Of a stretch of 64,000 nt of DNA, positions 38,933-47,620 are shown in pieces (positions within the stretch are counted from its first letter, which is position 1; the number at the start of each line of letters is the position of its first letter). Source of the DNA: Sphingorhabdus sp. (GTDB lineage Bacteria > Pseudomonadota > Alphaproteobacteria > Sphingomonadales > Sphingomonadaceae); the NCBI RefSeq assembly GCF_023910635.1, contig NZ_JAAVVZ010000002.1, positions 1 to 64,000 of the forward strand, in the 5' to 3' direction. The notes below the pieces were generated by a model. The model was not told the DNA's origin and made no database searches. It saw nothing but the letters and a program-made list of their open reading frames with translations. The translations under genes were made by a program, and so were the position numbers.

Positions 38933-40996
38933 TTATTTACCCTTCAAATATTTGCCGACCCAATCAAACACCGTCCGGTGCCATTGGATTGAATTTTTTG
39001 GTTTCAACACCCAGTGATTTTCATCCGGAAATACGAGCAATTTCGATTCCACGCCCTGCTGCTGCAACGCGGTAAAGGCGGCCAGCGACTGCGCATAAGG
39101 GATGCGATAATCCTTCTCGCCATGGATCACCAAAGTTGGCGTCTTCCATTTGGCGACATGGTTGACCGGGTTCCATTTCTCCGCATCACTGCGCGTGGTC
39201 CATGGGCCTCCATTGTCCCATTGGTCGAACCATAATTCTTCGGTTTCATAGGCCATAGCGCGCAGGTCAAAGATACCGGCATGGTTGACAAGGCATTTGA
39301 AACGGTCGGGCCAGTTGCCCGAAATCCAGTTCATCATATAGCCGCCATAAGAGCCGCCCAATGCGCAGGCGTTGGCGGTATCGAGCTGCATATCGATCTT
39401 GCCGACCGCATCCATGCCCTTTTGCAAATCTTCGAGCGGCCAGCCGCCCCAGTTTTTGTTGATGCTGTCGGTGAATTTTTGACCGTAACCTGTGCTCCCG
39501 TGAAAATCGATGCTGACCACGGCATAGCCTTGTGACGCCATGACCGCCGGGTTCCATCTGTAGGACCAAGCATTGTTAAACGTCCCCTGCGGCCCGCCAT
39601 GGACAAGTAACAGGACGGGCAGCTTGCCCGTTGTGCCCTGCGGCTTTACGATCTGTCCATAAACTTGGTCGCCATTGGCCCCGGCGAAATTGAACATTTG
39701 GTAATTGACCGGATTAAGCGTGGCGAGCGCATCGGCGTTAACATTTGTCAACCGGGTCGTTCTGCCTTTGTTATCCATATGGACAAGGTCGGACGGCCCG
39801 GCGATGCTGTTGATCGCATAGACCACGCCACCATTTTTGAGCGGCACGGCCTCCGCGATGTTGCCGCGCTCCGTCAGGCGCGTGACTTTGCCTTTCAGGT
39901 CGACGCGGAAAAGCGGGGTTTCCAAAACATCCTGCGCGGTAACGAGAAGGCTTTTGCTGTCGGCGGCCCATGCAAGCGAGCCGACCGAACGGTCCCATGC
40001 GTCGGTGAGCGCGGTAACCTTGCCGCTTTTCAAATCCATCAGCTTCACGACCAGCCGGTCAGCCTCATAGGTCGCACGCGCCATAGATGTCCATGCCAGA
40101 TATTTGCCATCGGGGGATGCGGCAGGTGTGGTGTCCATACCGGCGTTGTCGGCGGTCAGATTGACTGGAGCGGCGGCACGCAGCGCCGAACGATAGATAT
40201 CAAGATTGGTGGATTTGGCTTCATCGGCGTCGGCAAGACGCAAGGTGAATAGCACGGCGCTGCTGTCCGCGCTCCAGCTAATCTCCTCGCCGCCGCCAAA
40301 GGGCTTTGACGGCGCGTCACCGACAAGTTCGCCGTCCATTGCCTTGCCGAGTGTGCTCAGCTTGCCATCGGCCCCCAGCGCAACCGTAAAGACGCGGCTA
40401 TAATTGCCCGGCGTTTCCCATTGGTCCCAATGGCGGACCATTAACTGATCATATTCGCGGCCGGTGCCGGGGCCAGGTTTTGACGTGTCGCCATCTGTGT
40501 CGCAGCCAAATTCCATGCAATCGCGGGCAATGTCGCCCCACACGGCAAATGTCTGCCCATCGGGGGAGATTTTGAAACCGCTGACATCGGCCTTGAAATT
40601 GCTCACTTGTATGGTGGTCGTGGTAGCAATGTCGTAGCGCCAAATTTGGTCCGCCCCGCTTTGGTTGCTGATATAATATATGCTTTTGCCGTCGGGCGCG
40701 AAAGCGGGATCATGCTCATTTTTGTCAGGCTTTGACGCAAACATCACCGGCTGCGCGCCAGCGGTGGCGAGTTTCAGCATATACAGATCCGTCTTGCCTT
40801 TATTCGCCGCCAAATCGGTCTCACGCAATTGATAGGCGATCATATTGCCGTCGGGCGATGCCGTAACAGCCGACAGCCGTTTCATCATCACGAGATCGGT
40901 TTCAGTCATGGGCCGGGCCATGGCGTCTGAGGAGAGGATGCCAAGCGAGATGGCAGACGTGCCCAAAAGGGCGGCAAGCAAGAAGAGTTTTTTCAT
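38933..40996 (-). CDS. Prolyl oligopeptidase-family (S9) serine peptidase, exported
   Basis: Start at 40994-40996 gives a signal peptide (MKKLFLLAALLGTSAISLGILSSDAMA). The 687-residue protein has an N-terminal beta-propeller with WD-like SPDG repeats (AVTASPDGNMIAYQLRE, HDPAFAPDGKSIYYIS, TTPAASPDGKYLAW) and a C-terminal hydrolase with the nucleophile GGSYGGYMMNW, the Asp in HGEKDYRIPYAQS and His in DENHWVLKP. Such dipeptidyl/acylaminoacyl peptidases degrade peptides in the periplasm. It precedes an exported amidohydrolase gene by 64 bp, consistent with a shared transcript. Confidence 0.92.
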   Translation of the reverse strand: MKKLFLLAALLGTSAISLGILSSDAMARPMTETDLVMMKRLSAVTASPDGNMIAYQLRETDLAANKGKTDLYMLKLATAGAQPVMFASKPDKNEHDPAFAPDGKSIYYISNQSGADQIWRYDIATTTTIQVSNFKADVSGFKISPDGQTFAVWGDIARDCMEFGCDTDGDTSKPGPGTGREYDQLMVRHWDQWETPGNYSRVFTVALGADGKLSTLGKAMDGELVGDAPSKPFGGGEEISWSADSSAVLFTLRLADADEAKSTNLDIYRSALRAAAPVNLTADNAGMDTTPAASPDGKYLAWTSMARATYEADRLVVKLMDLKSGKVTALTDAWDRSVGSLAWAADSKSLLVTAQDVLETPLFRVDLKGKVTRLTERGNIAEAVPLKNGGVVYAINSIAGPSDLVHMDNKGRTTRLTNVNADALATLNPVNYQMFNFAGANGDQVYGQIVKPQGTTGKLPVLLLVHGGPQGTFNNAWSYRWNPAVMASQGYAVVSIDFHGSTGYGQKFTDSINKNWGGWPLEDLQKGMDAVGKIDMQLDTANACALGGSYGGYMMNWISGNWPDRFKCLVNHAGIFDLRAMAYETEELWFDQWDNGGPWTTRSDAEKWNPVNHVAKWKTPTLVIHGEKDYRIPYAQSLAAFTALQQQGVESKLLVFPDENHWVLKPKNSIQWHRTVFDWVGKYLKGK

Positions 40997-41060
40997 GCGC
41001 CGCACGCTAGTCAGCGCACAGCGGGCAAGCAAGAAGATTACAGCGGCAAGCGCATGGGAT

Positions 41061-42371
41061 TTAGCGGACGGTATTTCCACCCTTCATAACATGCGCAACA
41101 TTTTCCAGTGCCGTGATATCGTTCAACGGGTTGCCCGCAACCGCCACAAGATCGGCAAAGCGCCCCGGCGCGATGCTGCCGAGTTCGTCGTCCTTACCCA
41201 ATAACTCTGCCGCGCGGATTGTTGCGCTTTGGATCGCCTGCATCGGGGTCATGCCGTAGCGGACCATATAGGCAAATTGCTTGGCGTTTTGCCCGTGCGG
41301 ATAGACACCGCTGTCCGTGCCATAAGCAAGCTTCACGCCCATTTTGACGGCCTTAGTAAAGCCGATACGCTGCACATCGGTGGTCTCGCGGTTTTTGCGG
41401 AGATATTCTTCAGGCCATTTCTCGCGCGTCCCTATGTCGTCAATATAATCGCCATTATAAATATCCATCACCAGCCAACTGCCGCTGGCTTTCGCCATGG
41501 CCAGCGCTTCATCATCAATCAGGCTGGCATGTTCGATGGAACGGACGCCAGCGCGGATCGCGTTTTTAATGCCAACTGCGCCATGGGCATGTGCGGTGAC
41601 GAATTTGCCCTTTGCCTGTGCGGTTTGCACGACCGCGCGCAGTTGCGCTTCGGTAAGCTCCGGCTCACCAGGTTCCGTGCCGATGGCAAGCACCGCGCCG
41701 GTGGCGATGGTTTTTATAAAGTCAGCGCCTTGTTCGATGAGGAACGCAGTCTTCGTTGCGGCTTCTTGCGGCGTGCTGGCAATGCCAAGCCGCATGTCAG
41801 CAGGCAGTTCTTCATTGGGCACCACACCGTTCAATTCACCGCCACCCTTGGGCAGGGTGATATAGGCACCGGCAACGAACATGCGTGGCCCCGGAACATG
41901 CCCGTCGTTGATCGCATCACGCAACGCGATATCGGTTAACCCGCGATAGGTGCCGACATCGCGGACCGTGGTGAAACCAGCCTCTAACGTCAGCCGGGCA
42001 TTATGCGCGCCAATCAAGGCAGTTGCCGCAGGCGACGTTTTGATGGGCAGCGCAAGGTCCGCGCTCTGTCCTGCGTCCGCCAAATGGGTGTGCAGGTCAA
42101 TCAAGCCGGGAAGAACGGTGAAAGCGGACCAGTCGATATGTGCCTTGCCCGGCATCCGCGCCAGGAAAGCAGCTCTTGTGCAAGGAGCAATCTCGCTGAT
42201 CTTGGCTTCGTCAATAAAGATACATTGATCATGCAGAACCGTGCCAGCAGTTACATCGACTATCTTGCCAGCCCGAACGATTGTCGGAAATTCAGGTAAC
42301 AGGATATCGGCCTTTCCGGCTGAAGCGAAAAAAAGCGCAGTGCAACCGAACAATGCTGCCCGGCGCTTCAT
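41061..42371 (-). CDS. Exported amidohydrolase (imidazolonepropionase/prolidase-like)
   Basis: Start at 42369-42371 overlaps the popZ stop by 4 bp and gives a signal peptide MKRRAALFGCTALFFASAGKAD. The 436-residue protein shows the metal-binding LIDLHTHLADAG, the carbamylated-Lys region IKTIATGAVLAIG, the metal His in VTAHAHGAVGIKNAI and GVRSIEHASLIDD, and the Asp in LAYGTDSGVYPH. Family members hydrolyse Xaa-Pro dipeptides, imidazolonepropionate or other cyclic amides. Confidence 0.9.
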   Translation of the reverse strand: MKRRAALFGCTALFFASAGKADILLPEFPTIVRAGKIVDVTAGTVLHDQCIFIDEAKISEIAPCTRAAFLARMPGKAHIDWSAFTVLPGLIDLHTHLADAGQSADLALPIKTSPAATALIGAHNARLTLEAGFTTVRDVGTYRGLTDIALRDAINDGHVPGPRMFVAGAYITLPKGGGELNGVVPNEELPADMRLGIASTPQEAATKTAFLIEQGADFIKTIATGAVLAIGTEPGEPELTEAQLRAVVQTAQAKGKFVTAHAHGAVGIKNAIRAGVRSIEHASLIDDEALAMAKASGSWLVMDIYNGDYIDDIGTREKWPEEYLRKNRETTDVQRIGFTKAVKMGVKLAYGTDSGVYPHGQNAKQFAYMVRYGMTPMQAIQSATIRAAELLGKDDELGSIAPGRFADLVAVAGNPLNDITALENVAHVMKGGNTVR

Positions 42372-42784
42372 CCCTTTTTGGTGATGCGCGTGATTTCGCG
42401 TTCGACCATCGCTTCGACGATGGGTGGCAAATGGGTGTCGAGCCAATCTTTCAGCATGGGCCGAAGCAGATCGCGCGTCAGCCCTTCAAGCGACGTTTCG
42501 CCTGACCGAACAATCTGCGGTGCTGCGCCAGGCTCGGCCAAGGTCTGCAGCGCGGAAAAGCTGTGACGCAGGCTCTGCGCCTTGTTGTTGTCCAGCAGCA
42601 CTTCGCCAACGCCTGCATTTTGATCTGCGTCGGTTAGCTCAAGGACTTCGTCGTGCGCGACATCCGGCACGGCAGGCTTCGCTGCGCGCTTGGTGGCGGG
42701 GCGGTTGCTGTCATCTTCAGCGATGATGCGCTTGATCGAGGATAAGATTTCATCCATCGAAGGTTCGTTCCGGCCATCAGCCAT
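42368..42784 (-). CDS. PopZ-family (DUF2497) polar organising protein
   Basis: A 138-residue protein with the two PopZ signatures: the N-terminal MDEILSSIKRIIAEDD helix and the C-terminal SLEGLTRDLLRPMLKDWLDTHLPPIVEAMVEREITRI, separated by an acidic, disordered middle. PopZ forms the pole-tethering condensate for the chromosome origin in Caulobacter. The overlap with the amidohydrolase start is 4 bp. Confidence 0.92.
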   Translation of the reverse strand: MADGRNEPSMDEILSSIKRIIAEDDSNRPATKRAAKPAVPDVAHDEVLELTDADQNAGVGEVLLDNNKAQSLRHSFSALQTLAEPGAAPQIVRSGETSLEGLTRDLLRPMLKDWLDTHLPPIVEAMVEREITRITKKG

Positions 42785-42804
42785 ATTTTCAGCCCTTGCG
42801 TAAA

Positions 42805-44271
42805 TTACCGGCTTCTTCCGTCGGTAACAATTGGCTCTATCTCTGCCTTTTGCGCAGCCGTGTCAACGGTCCGGGTTGATTTGGCCACTGGGTCCGGCTG
42901 TGATGACCAGTCGTTCCACGCGCCGTCAACCTTTTGATAGTCCGCGACGGGATCGTATAATGCGCCGCCTTCAAGGCCCAAATCACGCGCTTCGGCCTTG
43001 CCCATTGCGGCCAACAAAGTGAAGCCGGCGACATAAGCGTTGCGGCGTGCGGTGACGAGCTGAACCTTGCTGTTCAGCAATTCTTGCTCTGCGTTCAATA
43101 TGTCCAATATGGTGCGGTTACCAACGCCATTTTCGGCGCGCGTCCCTTCGAGCGATAATTCATTTGCCGACACGGCACGTTCGGAGGCGGCGATGACATC
43201 CAGCGCTGCTCGCCAGCTCGCGTAAGAGGCACGGGTCTGGGCAATCACTTCACGCTCGGCAGCGATTTCGAGTTCCTGCGCTTGGCCAAGCCGCGCTTGC
43301 GCCTGACGAATTTGCGCGGCGGGCTGCCCACCTTGATACAAGGGTAAGGTCGCACGGACGCCCGCTTGTGCATTTAACGTGCTGTTGTCCGCCACGAAGC
43401 CCGGAATATTCGATGAGATCGAATTCAAAGCGTTGGAGTAAGATTGGGACGTAAAGACGCTTATTGTGGGCAGACGCGATGCATTTGCCGCACGGCGGTC
43501 AAAACGGGCGGCCTCACGGCTTTCGCGCGCCGCGATCAAATCCGGGTTGCTGTCCAATGCCACGGTCACTGCGCTATCTGGCGTTAATGGCAAATTGGGC
43601 AAGGGCGGCGGCGCCTGCAGCTGCCCGGGTTCGCGCCCGACCAACTGGATATAAATCTCTTTAGAACGGATCAGATTGGCGCGCGCAGTTTCCATATTGC
43701 TGGTCGCCAGCGCAAGTCGTGCCTCGGACTGGGCAACATCGGTGCGGGTCAAGTCCCCGATTTCGAAACGGTCACGCGTGGCATCCAGATTGACCGACAG
43801 AACGCCAACCTGCGCGCGGTTCAAATCGACAATCGATTCATCGCGAATGACATCCATATATGCGCCGACCACCGCCGAGAAGATGGCGCTTTCGGTGCCA
43901 CGCAGATTGGCAAAGCCGGCCTCAACCCGGTTTTCCGCCGCGCGCACCGCATTTTTAATGCCGCCGCCTGCATATAAGGGCGCTGAAATCGTGCCGTTGA
44001 TGCTGATGCTGCGGGCCTGAGCCACGGATCCGCCATTTTCCTGAAGGACATTTTCGACATAGCTTGGCTGGACCGTGATATCAGGACGGCCATTGGCCTT
44101 GGCCAAAGGAACGGCTTCGTTGGTTGCGCGCTGTCCCTGACGTGCTGCGCTTAGGTTGGGGTTGGTTTCATAAGCGGACACCAAGGCGTCACGCAAAGTG
44201 TCCGCGCTGGCAGGCGCGGCCAATCCGGTAGATGCCAGCAAAGCGGCTAGGAGCAGACGGCGCGCAATCAA
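42805..44271 (-). CDS. TolC-family outer membrane efflux protein
   Basis: A 488-residue protein with signal peptide (RRLLLAALLASTGLAAPASAD) and two OEP repeats (DALVSAYETNPNLSAARQGQRATNE, LNRAQVGVLSVNLDATRDRFEIGDLTRTDVAQSEARLALA, RAENGVGNRTILDILNAEQELLNSKVQLVTARRNAYVAGF). It starts with TTG (44269-44271), overlapping the PIMT stop in TTGA, so the two are coupled. It forms the outer-membrane channel of efflux or type I secretion systems; no pump genes are adjacent. Confidence 0.9.
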   Translation of the reverse strand: MIARRLLLAALLASTGLAAPASADTLRDALVSAYETNPNLSAARQGQRATNEAVPLAKANGRPDITVQPSYVENVLQENGGSVAQARSISINGTISAPLYAGGGIKNAVRAAENRVEAGFANLRGTESAIFSAVVGAYMDVIRDESIVDLNRAQVGVLSVNLDATRDRFEIGDLTRTDVAQSEARLALATSNMETARANLIRSKEIYIQLVGREPGQLQAPPPLPNLPLTPDSAVTVALDSNPDLIAARESREAARFDRRAANASRLPTISVFTSQSYSNALNSISSNIPGFVADNSTLNAQAGVRATLPLYQGGQPAAQIRQAQARLGQAQELEIAAEREVIAQTRASYASWRAALDVIAASERAVSANELSLEGTRAENGVGNRTILDILNAEQELLNSKVQLVTARRNAYVAGFTLLAAMGKAEARDLGLEGGALYDPVADYQKVDGAWNDWSSQPDPVAKSTRTVDTAAQKAEIEPIVTDGRSR

Positions 44272-44852
44272 AATACGAACTCCGGTTTGCGGGCAAAGGC
44301 CGGCAACGGAGCAATCTCGCTATCCGCAAACGATTTCAACGCAATTTTCCCCTTGTGGACAAAGCCCTTGGCCAAGCGCGTTACCGCGCCTTCGATGATA
44401 CCCGTCACCAATCGCGCGCCATCGGCGGCGATATGCACCAATGCGGTGGGTAACTCTTCTGCCGCGCCGTCAATGATGATCACCGAATATGGAGCCGCCG
44501 ATTGGGCTGCTGACATATTATTCGCTGTTACAGAAAAGAGAGCGTTGACGCGTGTGCGCAAAATCGCGGCGACATACCCATCAGGCTTGCCAACCAACAA
44601 AACATGATCGTCGGCGCGCACATCCGCCGCCTGCAGCAGCAACGCAGTAGAGACGGCAGGGTTGAGGACAGTTCCATCATCCAGCGCAATCGACCGGTCC
44701 ATATACGCCGTGGATCGATGCGTGAGCGGCACAAAATCCTCACGCGGGATGCTACCCATCGCGGCCAGCACCCATAAGTCGGTTACGCCACTTGTGCGTA
44801 GCTGGCTATCCACCATGGACCGCCGCATCTCTTCAAAATTCACTGATTCCAT
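44268..44852 (-). CDS. Protein-L-isoaspartate O-methyltransferase-like protein
   Basis: A 194-residue protein starting MESVNFEEMRRSMVDSQLRTSGV with IPREDFVPLTHRSTAYMDRSIALDDG, matching PIMT N-termini. The SAM-binding motif, normally VLEIGTGSGY, reads VLLVGKPDGYVAAIL, and the following acidic residue is lost, so methyltransferase activity is doubtful. The C-terminus contains IIIDGAAEELP. Genes like this next to a tolC are common in sphingomonads (from memory), pointing to a linked role. Confidence 0.8.
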   Translation of the reverse strand: MESVNFEEMRRSMVDSQLRTSGVTDLWVLAAMGSIPREDFVPLTHRSTAYMDRSIALDDGTVLNPAVSTALLLQAADVRADDHVLLVGKPDGYVAAILRTRVNALFSVTANNMSAAQSAAPYSVIIIDGAAEELPTALVHIAADGARLVTGIIEGAVTRLAKGFVHKGKIALKSFADSEIAPLPAFARKPEFVF

Positions 44853-45125
44853 CGGAATAATTCCATTAACCTAATGGCCATGTGGCATAACTGTATTGCA
44901 AACACAACACAGCCTTTGATTCTGGTTCTAGCCAGCCTTGTCCCTTACGCCAAGCGGGATTCAGACAAACACCCTATTTCGGGATGCAAATAACAACTTT
45001 TTCCGCAGCTTGTGGCGCACGGGGCACAAGGCGTCAGATTGCCGGTTGCATTGAATTGGTCAAGCCGCTAAACGCGCGCCTTCACCACATAATGGCATTG
45101 CTGATCAGGCAAGTTATTGTTCAGG
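44853..45125. other. Intergenic region between PIMT-like gene and tRNA-Cys
   Basis: 273 bp holding the PIMT-tolC promoter (minus) and the tRNA-Cys promoter (plus). No palindrome or additional gene was seen. Confidence 0.4.
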
Positions 45126-45199
45126 GGCCCGATGGCGGAGTGGTGACGCAGAGGACTGCAAATCCTTGCACGCCGGTTCGATTCCGGCTCGGGCCTCCA
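45126..45199 (+). tRNA. tRNA-Cys (GCA)
   Basis: Acceptor stem GGCCCGA pairs with TCGGGCC, discriminator T and encoded CCA at 45197-45199. D arm GGCGGAG-type, anticodon loop CTGCAAA with GCA at 45158-45160, T arm GCCGG-TTCGATT-CCGGC. Length 74 nt including CCA. It forms the left edge of the accessory segment. Confidence 0.93.
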
Positions 45200-45237
45200 A
45201 CTATCTTGTGCCTATATCGTTGCTTCTGGTCACTGAC

Positions 45238-46007
45238 CTAGGCCACAGACTCATTATGTCTCAACCAGATCCGGATTGATGCGAGTTGGACAGAGGCGAG
45301 ATAATTATCGTCTCTTTGATCGTATCGCGTGGCAACTGCTCTGAAATGCTTGAGTTTATTAAAGAAGCGCTCGACGAGGTTGCGTTGCTTATAGAGGAAG
45401 TGACTAAATGCCGGTTTGATCACGCGTTGCGGCATGGCGCGGATATTGGCCCTGGCACCGCGCGCCTCCATTTCGGCGCGCAACGCATCGGAGTCATAAG
45501 CCCGGTCGGCGAGCAGGATATCCCCTTTGCCGACGGTATCGAACATGTCTGCTGCACTGCGACCATCGGCGGCTTGCCCTTCGGTCAGCTTGAGCATGAT
45601 CGGCATGCCCATCGCATCGACCAGTGCATGTATCTTGGTGGTCAGGCCGCCACGCGAGTGACCCATGCAACGGGATCGCTGGTCTTTTTTTTACCATTGG
45701 CTCCATGTTGATGAACCCGGATCGAAGACGAGTCGATCATCTGGATATTGCCTTCGTAAGCCACGGAAACTGCATCCAATATATGCTTCCACACACCGGC
45801 TCTGCGCCAGCGGTTGAACCGGTTCACACAGGTCGTATACGGACCGTATCGCGCCGGAATATCCGCCCAAGGCGCGCCAGTGCGTAACCGCCAGAATATC
45901 CCGTTCAAAACCCGCCGATCATCAACCCGCTTCACGCCACGCACCTTGGTCGGCAACAAAGGCTGGATCACCAACCACTCGAAATCTGTCAAATCAAACC
46001 GTGCCAT
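45238..46007 (-). CDS. IS5-family transposase made by -1 frameshift (orfA/orfB)
   Basis: OrfA (45642-46007, 121 residues: DLTDFEWLVIQPLLP, NGIFWRLRTGAPWADIP, DSSSIRVHQH with the first catalytic Asp) and orfB (45238-45666: GRSRGGLTTKIHALVD-like GHSRGGLTTKIHALVD, LADRAYDSDALR with the second Asp, RNLVERFFNKLKHFRAVATRYDQR with the Glu). OrfB is in the -1 frame. The frames join at a run of eight A (minus strand; T8 at 45685-45692) after GGT: reading AAA AAA then slipping back one base gives AAA GAC CAG, and TAA closes the orfB frame just before the run. This gives a complete transposase. Confidence 0.88.
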
Positions 46008-46085
46008 CAGCTTCTCCCTTCCAGAAAAAGCATTGAATCAGATATCAATCACTTTGGGAATCCAATTTATGAGTATGTGACCTAG
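45238..46085 (-). mobile_element. IS5-family insertion sequence (IS427-like group)
   Basis: About 848 bp carrying two overlapping minus-strand frames of a DDE transposase. Ends are near-inverted: left CCTAGGCCACAGACTCAT and, reading in from the right, CCTAGGTCACATACTCAT (16 of 18 alike). CTAG occurs at both borders (45238-45241 and 46082-46085), consistent with insertion at a CTAG target. It lies just after tRNA-Cys and touches the nested palindrome on its right. Confidence 0.85.
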
Positions 46086-46348
46086 GGTCAGGACCACTTA
46101 AATCCACCTTCGCGGTTTGAGGCCATATTGTTCAGTGCAAGGCGGCAAGCGCAGGACTTAGTGGTTCTAAGTCCAAGCTTGCCAACGTGGCAATGGACAA
46201 TATGGGTCAAATCCGAAGGACGCCAAAATGGCTGCGATCTCAAAGCAAAATGCCCTTGCAGGCAGAATAACTGCCTGCGGCGGACATTTTCCTTCGATAT
46301 CTTTGCCATTTTGACGCCGCGAAGGCGGATTTAAGTGGTCCTGACCCT
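46084..46348. repeat. Nested palindrome (three-stem, MITE-like element)
   Basis: Outer arms of 32 bp: 46084-46115 begins AGGGTCAGGACCACTTAAAT and is matched, inverted, by 46317-46348 with one mismatch. Inside are two adjacent long hairpins: 46123-46205 (CCATATTG ... CAATATGG with an inner GGACTTAG/CTAAGTCC stem) and 46219-46318 (CGCCAAAATGGC ... GCCATTTTGACG around AATAA). The whole can fold into a three-way junction on a closed outer stem. No transposase inside. Confidence 0.85.
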
Positions 46349-46387
46349 GAAGGCCCTTCCCAATTTCTGCGCGTTTCAATCGCGACT

Positions 46388-46560
46388 GAATTGCGGTGGC
46401 AAATGCATTAAGCCCACAATTGATATTCATCGGAGTTTCGTTAACCCGTTATTATTGAACGTGTATTCGTCACGGTTGATCCGGGGGCTTCGCATCATGT
46501 TACGCAGCAAGACAAGAGTGGCCGCAAAGCAAAGCTATTTCGGGGATGACGGACGAGTTG
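46388..46560 (+). repeat. Direct repeat family, copy 1
   Basis: Shares with copies at about 49.82-49.95 and 60.68-60.85 kb the stretch TTCATCGGA(A/G)TTTCGTTAA and the motif GGTTGATCCGGGG. After this comes CTTCGCATCATGTTACGCAG and a short open frame (46497-46574, MLRSKTRVAAKQSYFGDDG) that resembles the frame in copy 3 (MLRSNAKADAVQSYLGDDG). It is preceded by AATTGCGGTGGCAAATGCAT, which is REP/RAYT-like. Confidence 0.7.
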
Positions 46561-46671
46561 GCGTAATCTCGTAATCTGATCTGGGACAGGGCGCCGTGGC
46601 GTGGATCAATCGGTTGCTAGGACTGCGGTGGATCGCATATTAGATTTCGAATTCGTGTTTGATGCTGCGTA

Positions 46672-47547
46672 TCACGGCGTAACCTCTCCTACAAAAGAGA
46701 GGAACGCCCTATTGAACGCCTCGGGATCTTCGAGAAACGACGAATGACCGCCGCAGAACATTTGCATTTCGCACCTTGGGATCGAAGCTACGGCGGCTTT
46801 GCTGCGCGACCAGGCGACGATTTTGTCCTGCTTGGCCCAGGCAAATAGCGTGGGCACGGCTAGCGTCTGAGCGCGCGCGCGCAAGTCGGCATCGGGCTGA
46901 CGGAAGCTGTCCCAAGCCTGTTTGAGCAGCGGTGCCATGTCGGGACCGGCGGCAACAATGCGCTCGCGCTGAACCGCTGCTGGTTTACCCGGCAGCACCA
47001 ACCGGTAATAGGCGGCAAAGGTTCGCGGAAACCAGCGTGCACGGCGTTCACCCGCAGCGAAGAACTTGACCATCCCAGCGATCACGGCTTTGGCCAGTGC
47101 GTTCAACGGCGCCAGCCCGCCGGGATTGCACAGGACCAATGCTCTGACGCGGCTCGGATGGCGCAGCGCAAACGACAATGCGGCCGCCCCGCCGATCGAA
47201 TTGCCAAGCAAAATCGGACGGACGTCGCCGCACAAAGCAGGGACCAGCTCCGTAAGCAGTTCGGCATATCGTTCGGCACTGACGCGGCGGCCGGTCGCAT
47301 CGGGAGGGCTCGCCCCATGCCCAGGCCAGTCGACCACGAACACCGAGTAGCCACTATGCGCCATTGCATCTGCGAACGCGGCATAATCGCGGCCGCCATG
47401 GCCAGTTGCGTGGAGGCAGACAATGGGCTCGCCAGCTCCGTATTGCGCAACCGCGACTTTGGTCCCTACGGCGTCATGCAGTGCAAAAGGCTGCTGTACC
47501 CCCACCGCACTGCGCATCGATTCTGCTATGATTGATGGCGTGACCAT
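46672..47547 (-). CDS. Alpha/beta hydrolase (Ser nucleophile)
   Basis: A 291-residue hydrolase with the oxyanion-type HATGHGGRDY, strand VDWPGHGASPP, nucleophile elbow LGNSIGGAAAL (Ser), the acid Asp in FAWAKQDKIVAWS and His in CGGHSSFLEDP. It is divergent to a TetR gene; the 36-bp palindromic operator begins at its start codon, so it is almost certainly repressed by that regulator. Substrate unknown. Relatives act on esters or meta-cleavage products. Confidence 0.88.
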   Translation of the reverse strand: MVTPSIIAESMRSAVGVQQPFALHDAVGTKVAVAQYGAGEPIVCLHATGHGGRDYAAFADAMAHSGYSVFVVDWPGHGASPPDATGRRVSAERYAELLTELVPALCGDVRPILLGNSIGGAAALSFALRHPSRVRALVLCNPGGLAPLNALAKAVIAGMVKFFAAGERRARWFPRTFAAYYRLVLPGKPAAVQRERIVAAGPDMAPLLKQAWDSFRQPDADLRARAQTLAVPTLFAWAKQDKIVAWSRSKAAVASIPRCEMQMFCGGHSSFLEDPEAFNRAFLSFVGEVTP

Positions 47548-47582
47548 TGACTCTAAGTGATGTACAAATCACTAAGAGTCAA
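47547..47582. promoter_or_regulatory. Palindromic TetR operator (site 1)
   Basis: TTGACTCTAAGTGAT, five bases GTACA, then AATCACTAAGAGTCAA; the arms are inverted with a single mismatch. It lies between the divergent hydrolase and TetR genes. The right arm recurs at 49712-49727 with the same 36-bp spacing. Confidence 0.85.
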
Positions 47583-47620
47583 TGAGTCGATTTTTCTGAC
47601 CGGAAGAGTAATGTGAACCT

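Noticed and set aside
46441-46460. GTTAACCCGTT in the repeat as a CtrA box
   Set aside because: Spacing does not fit TTAA-N7-TTAA, and the other copies differ there.
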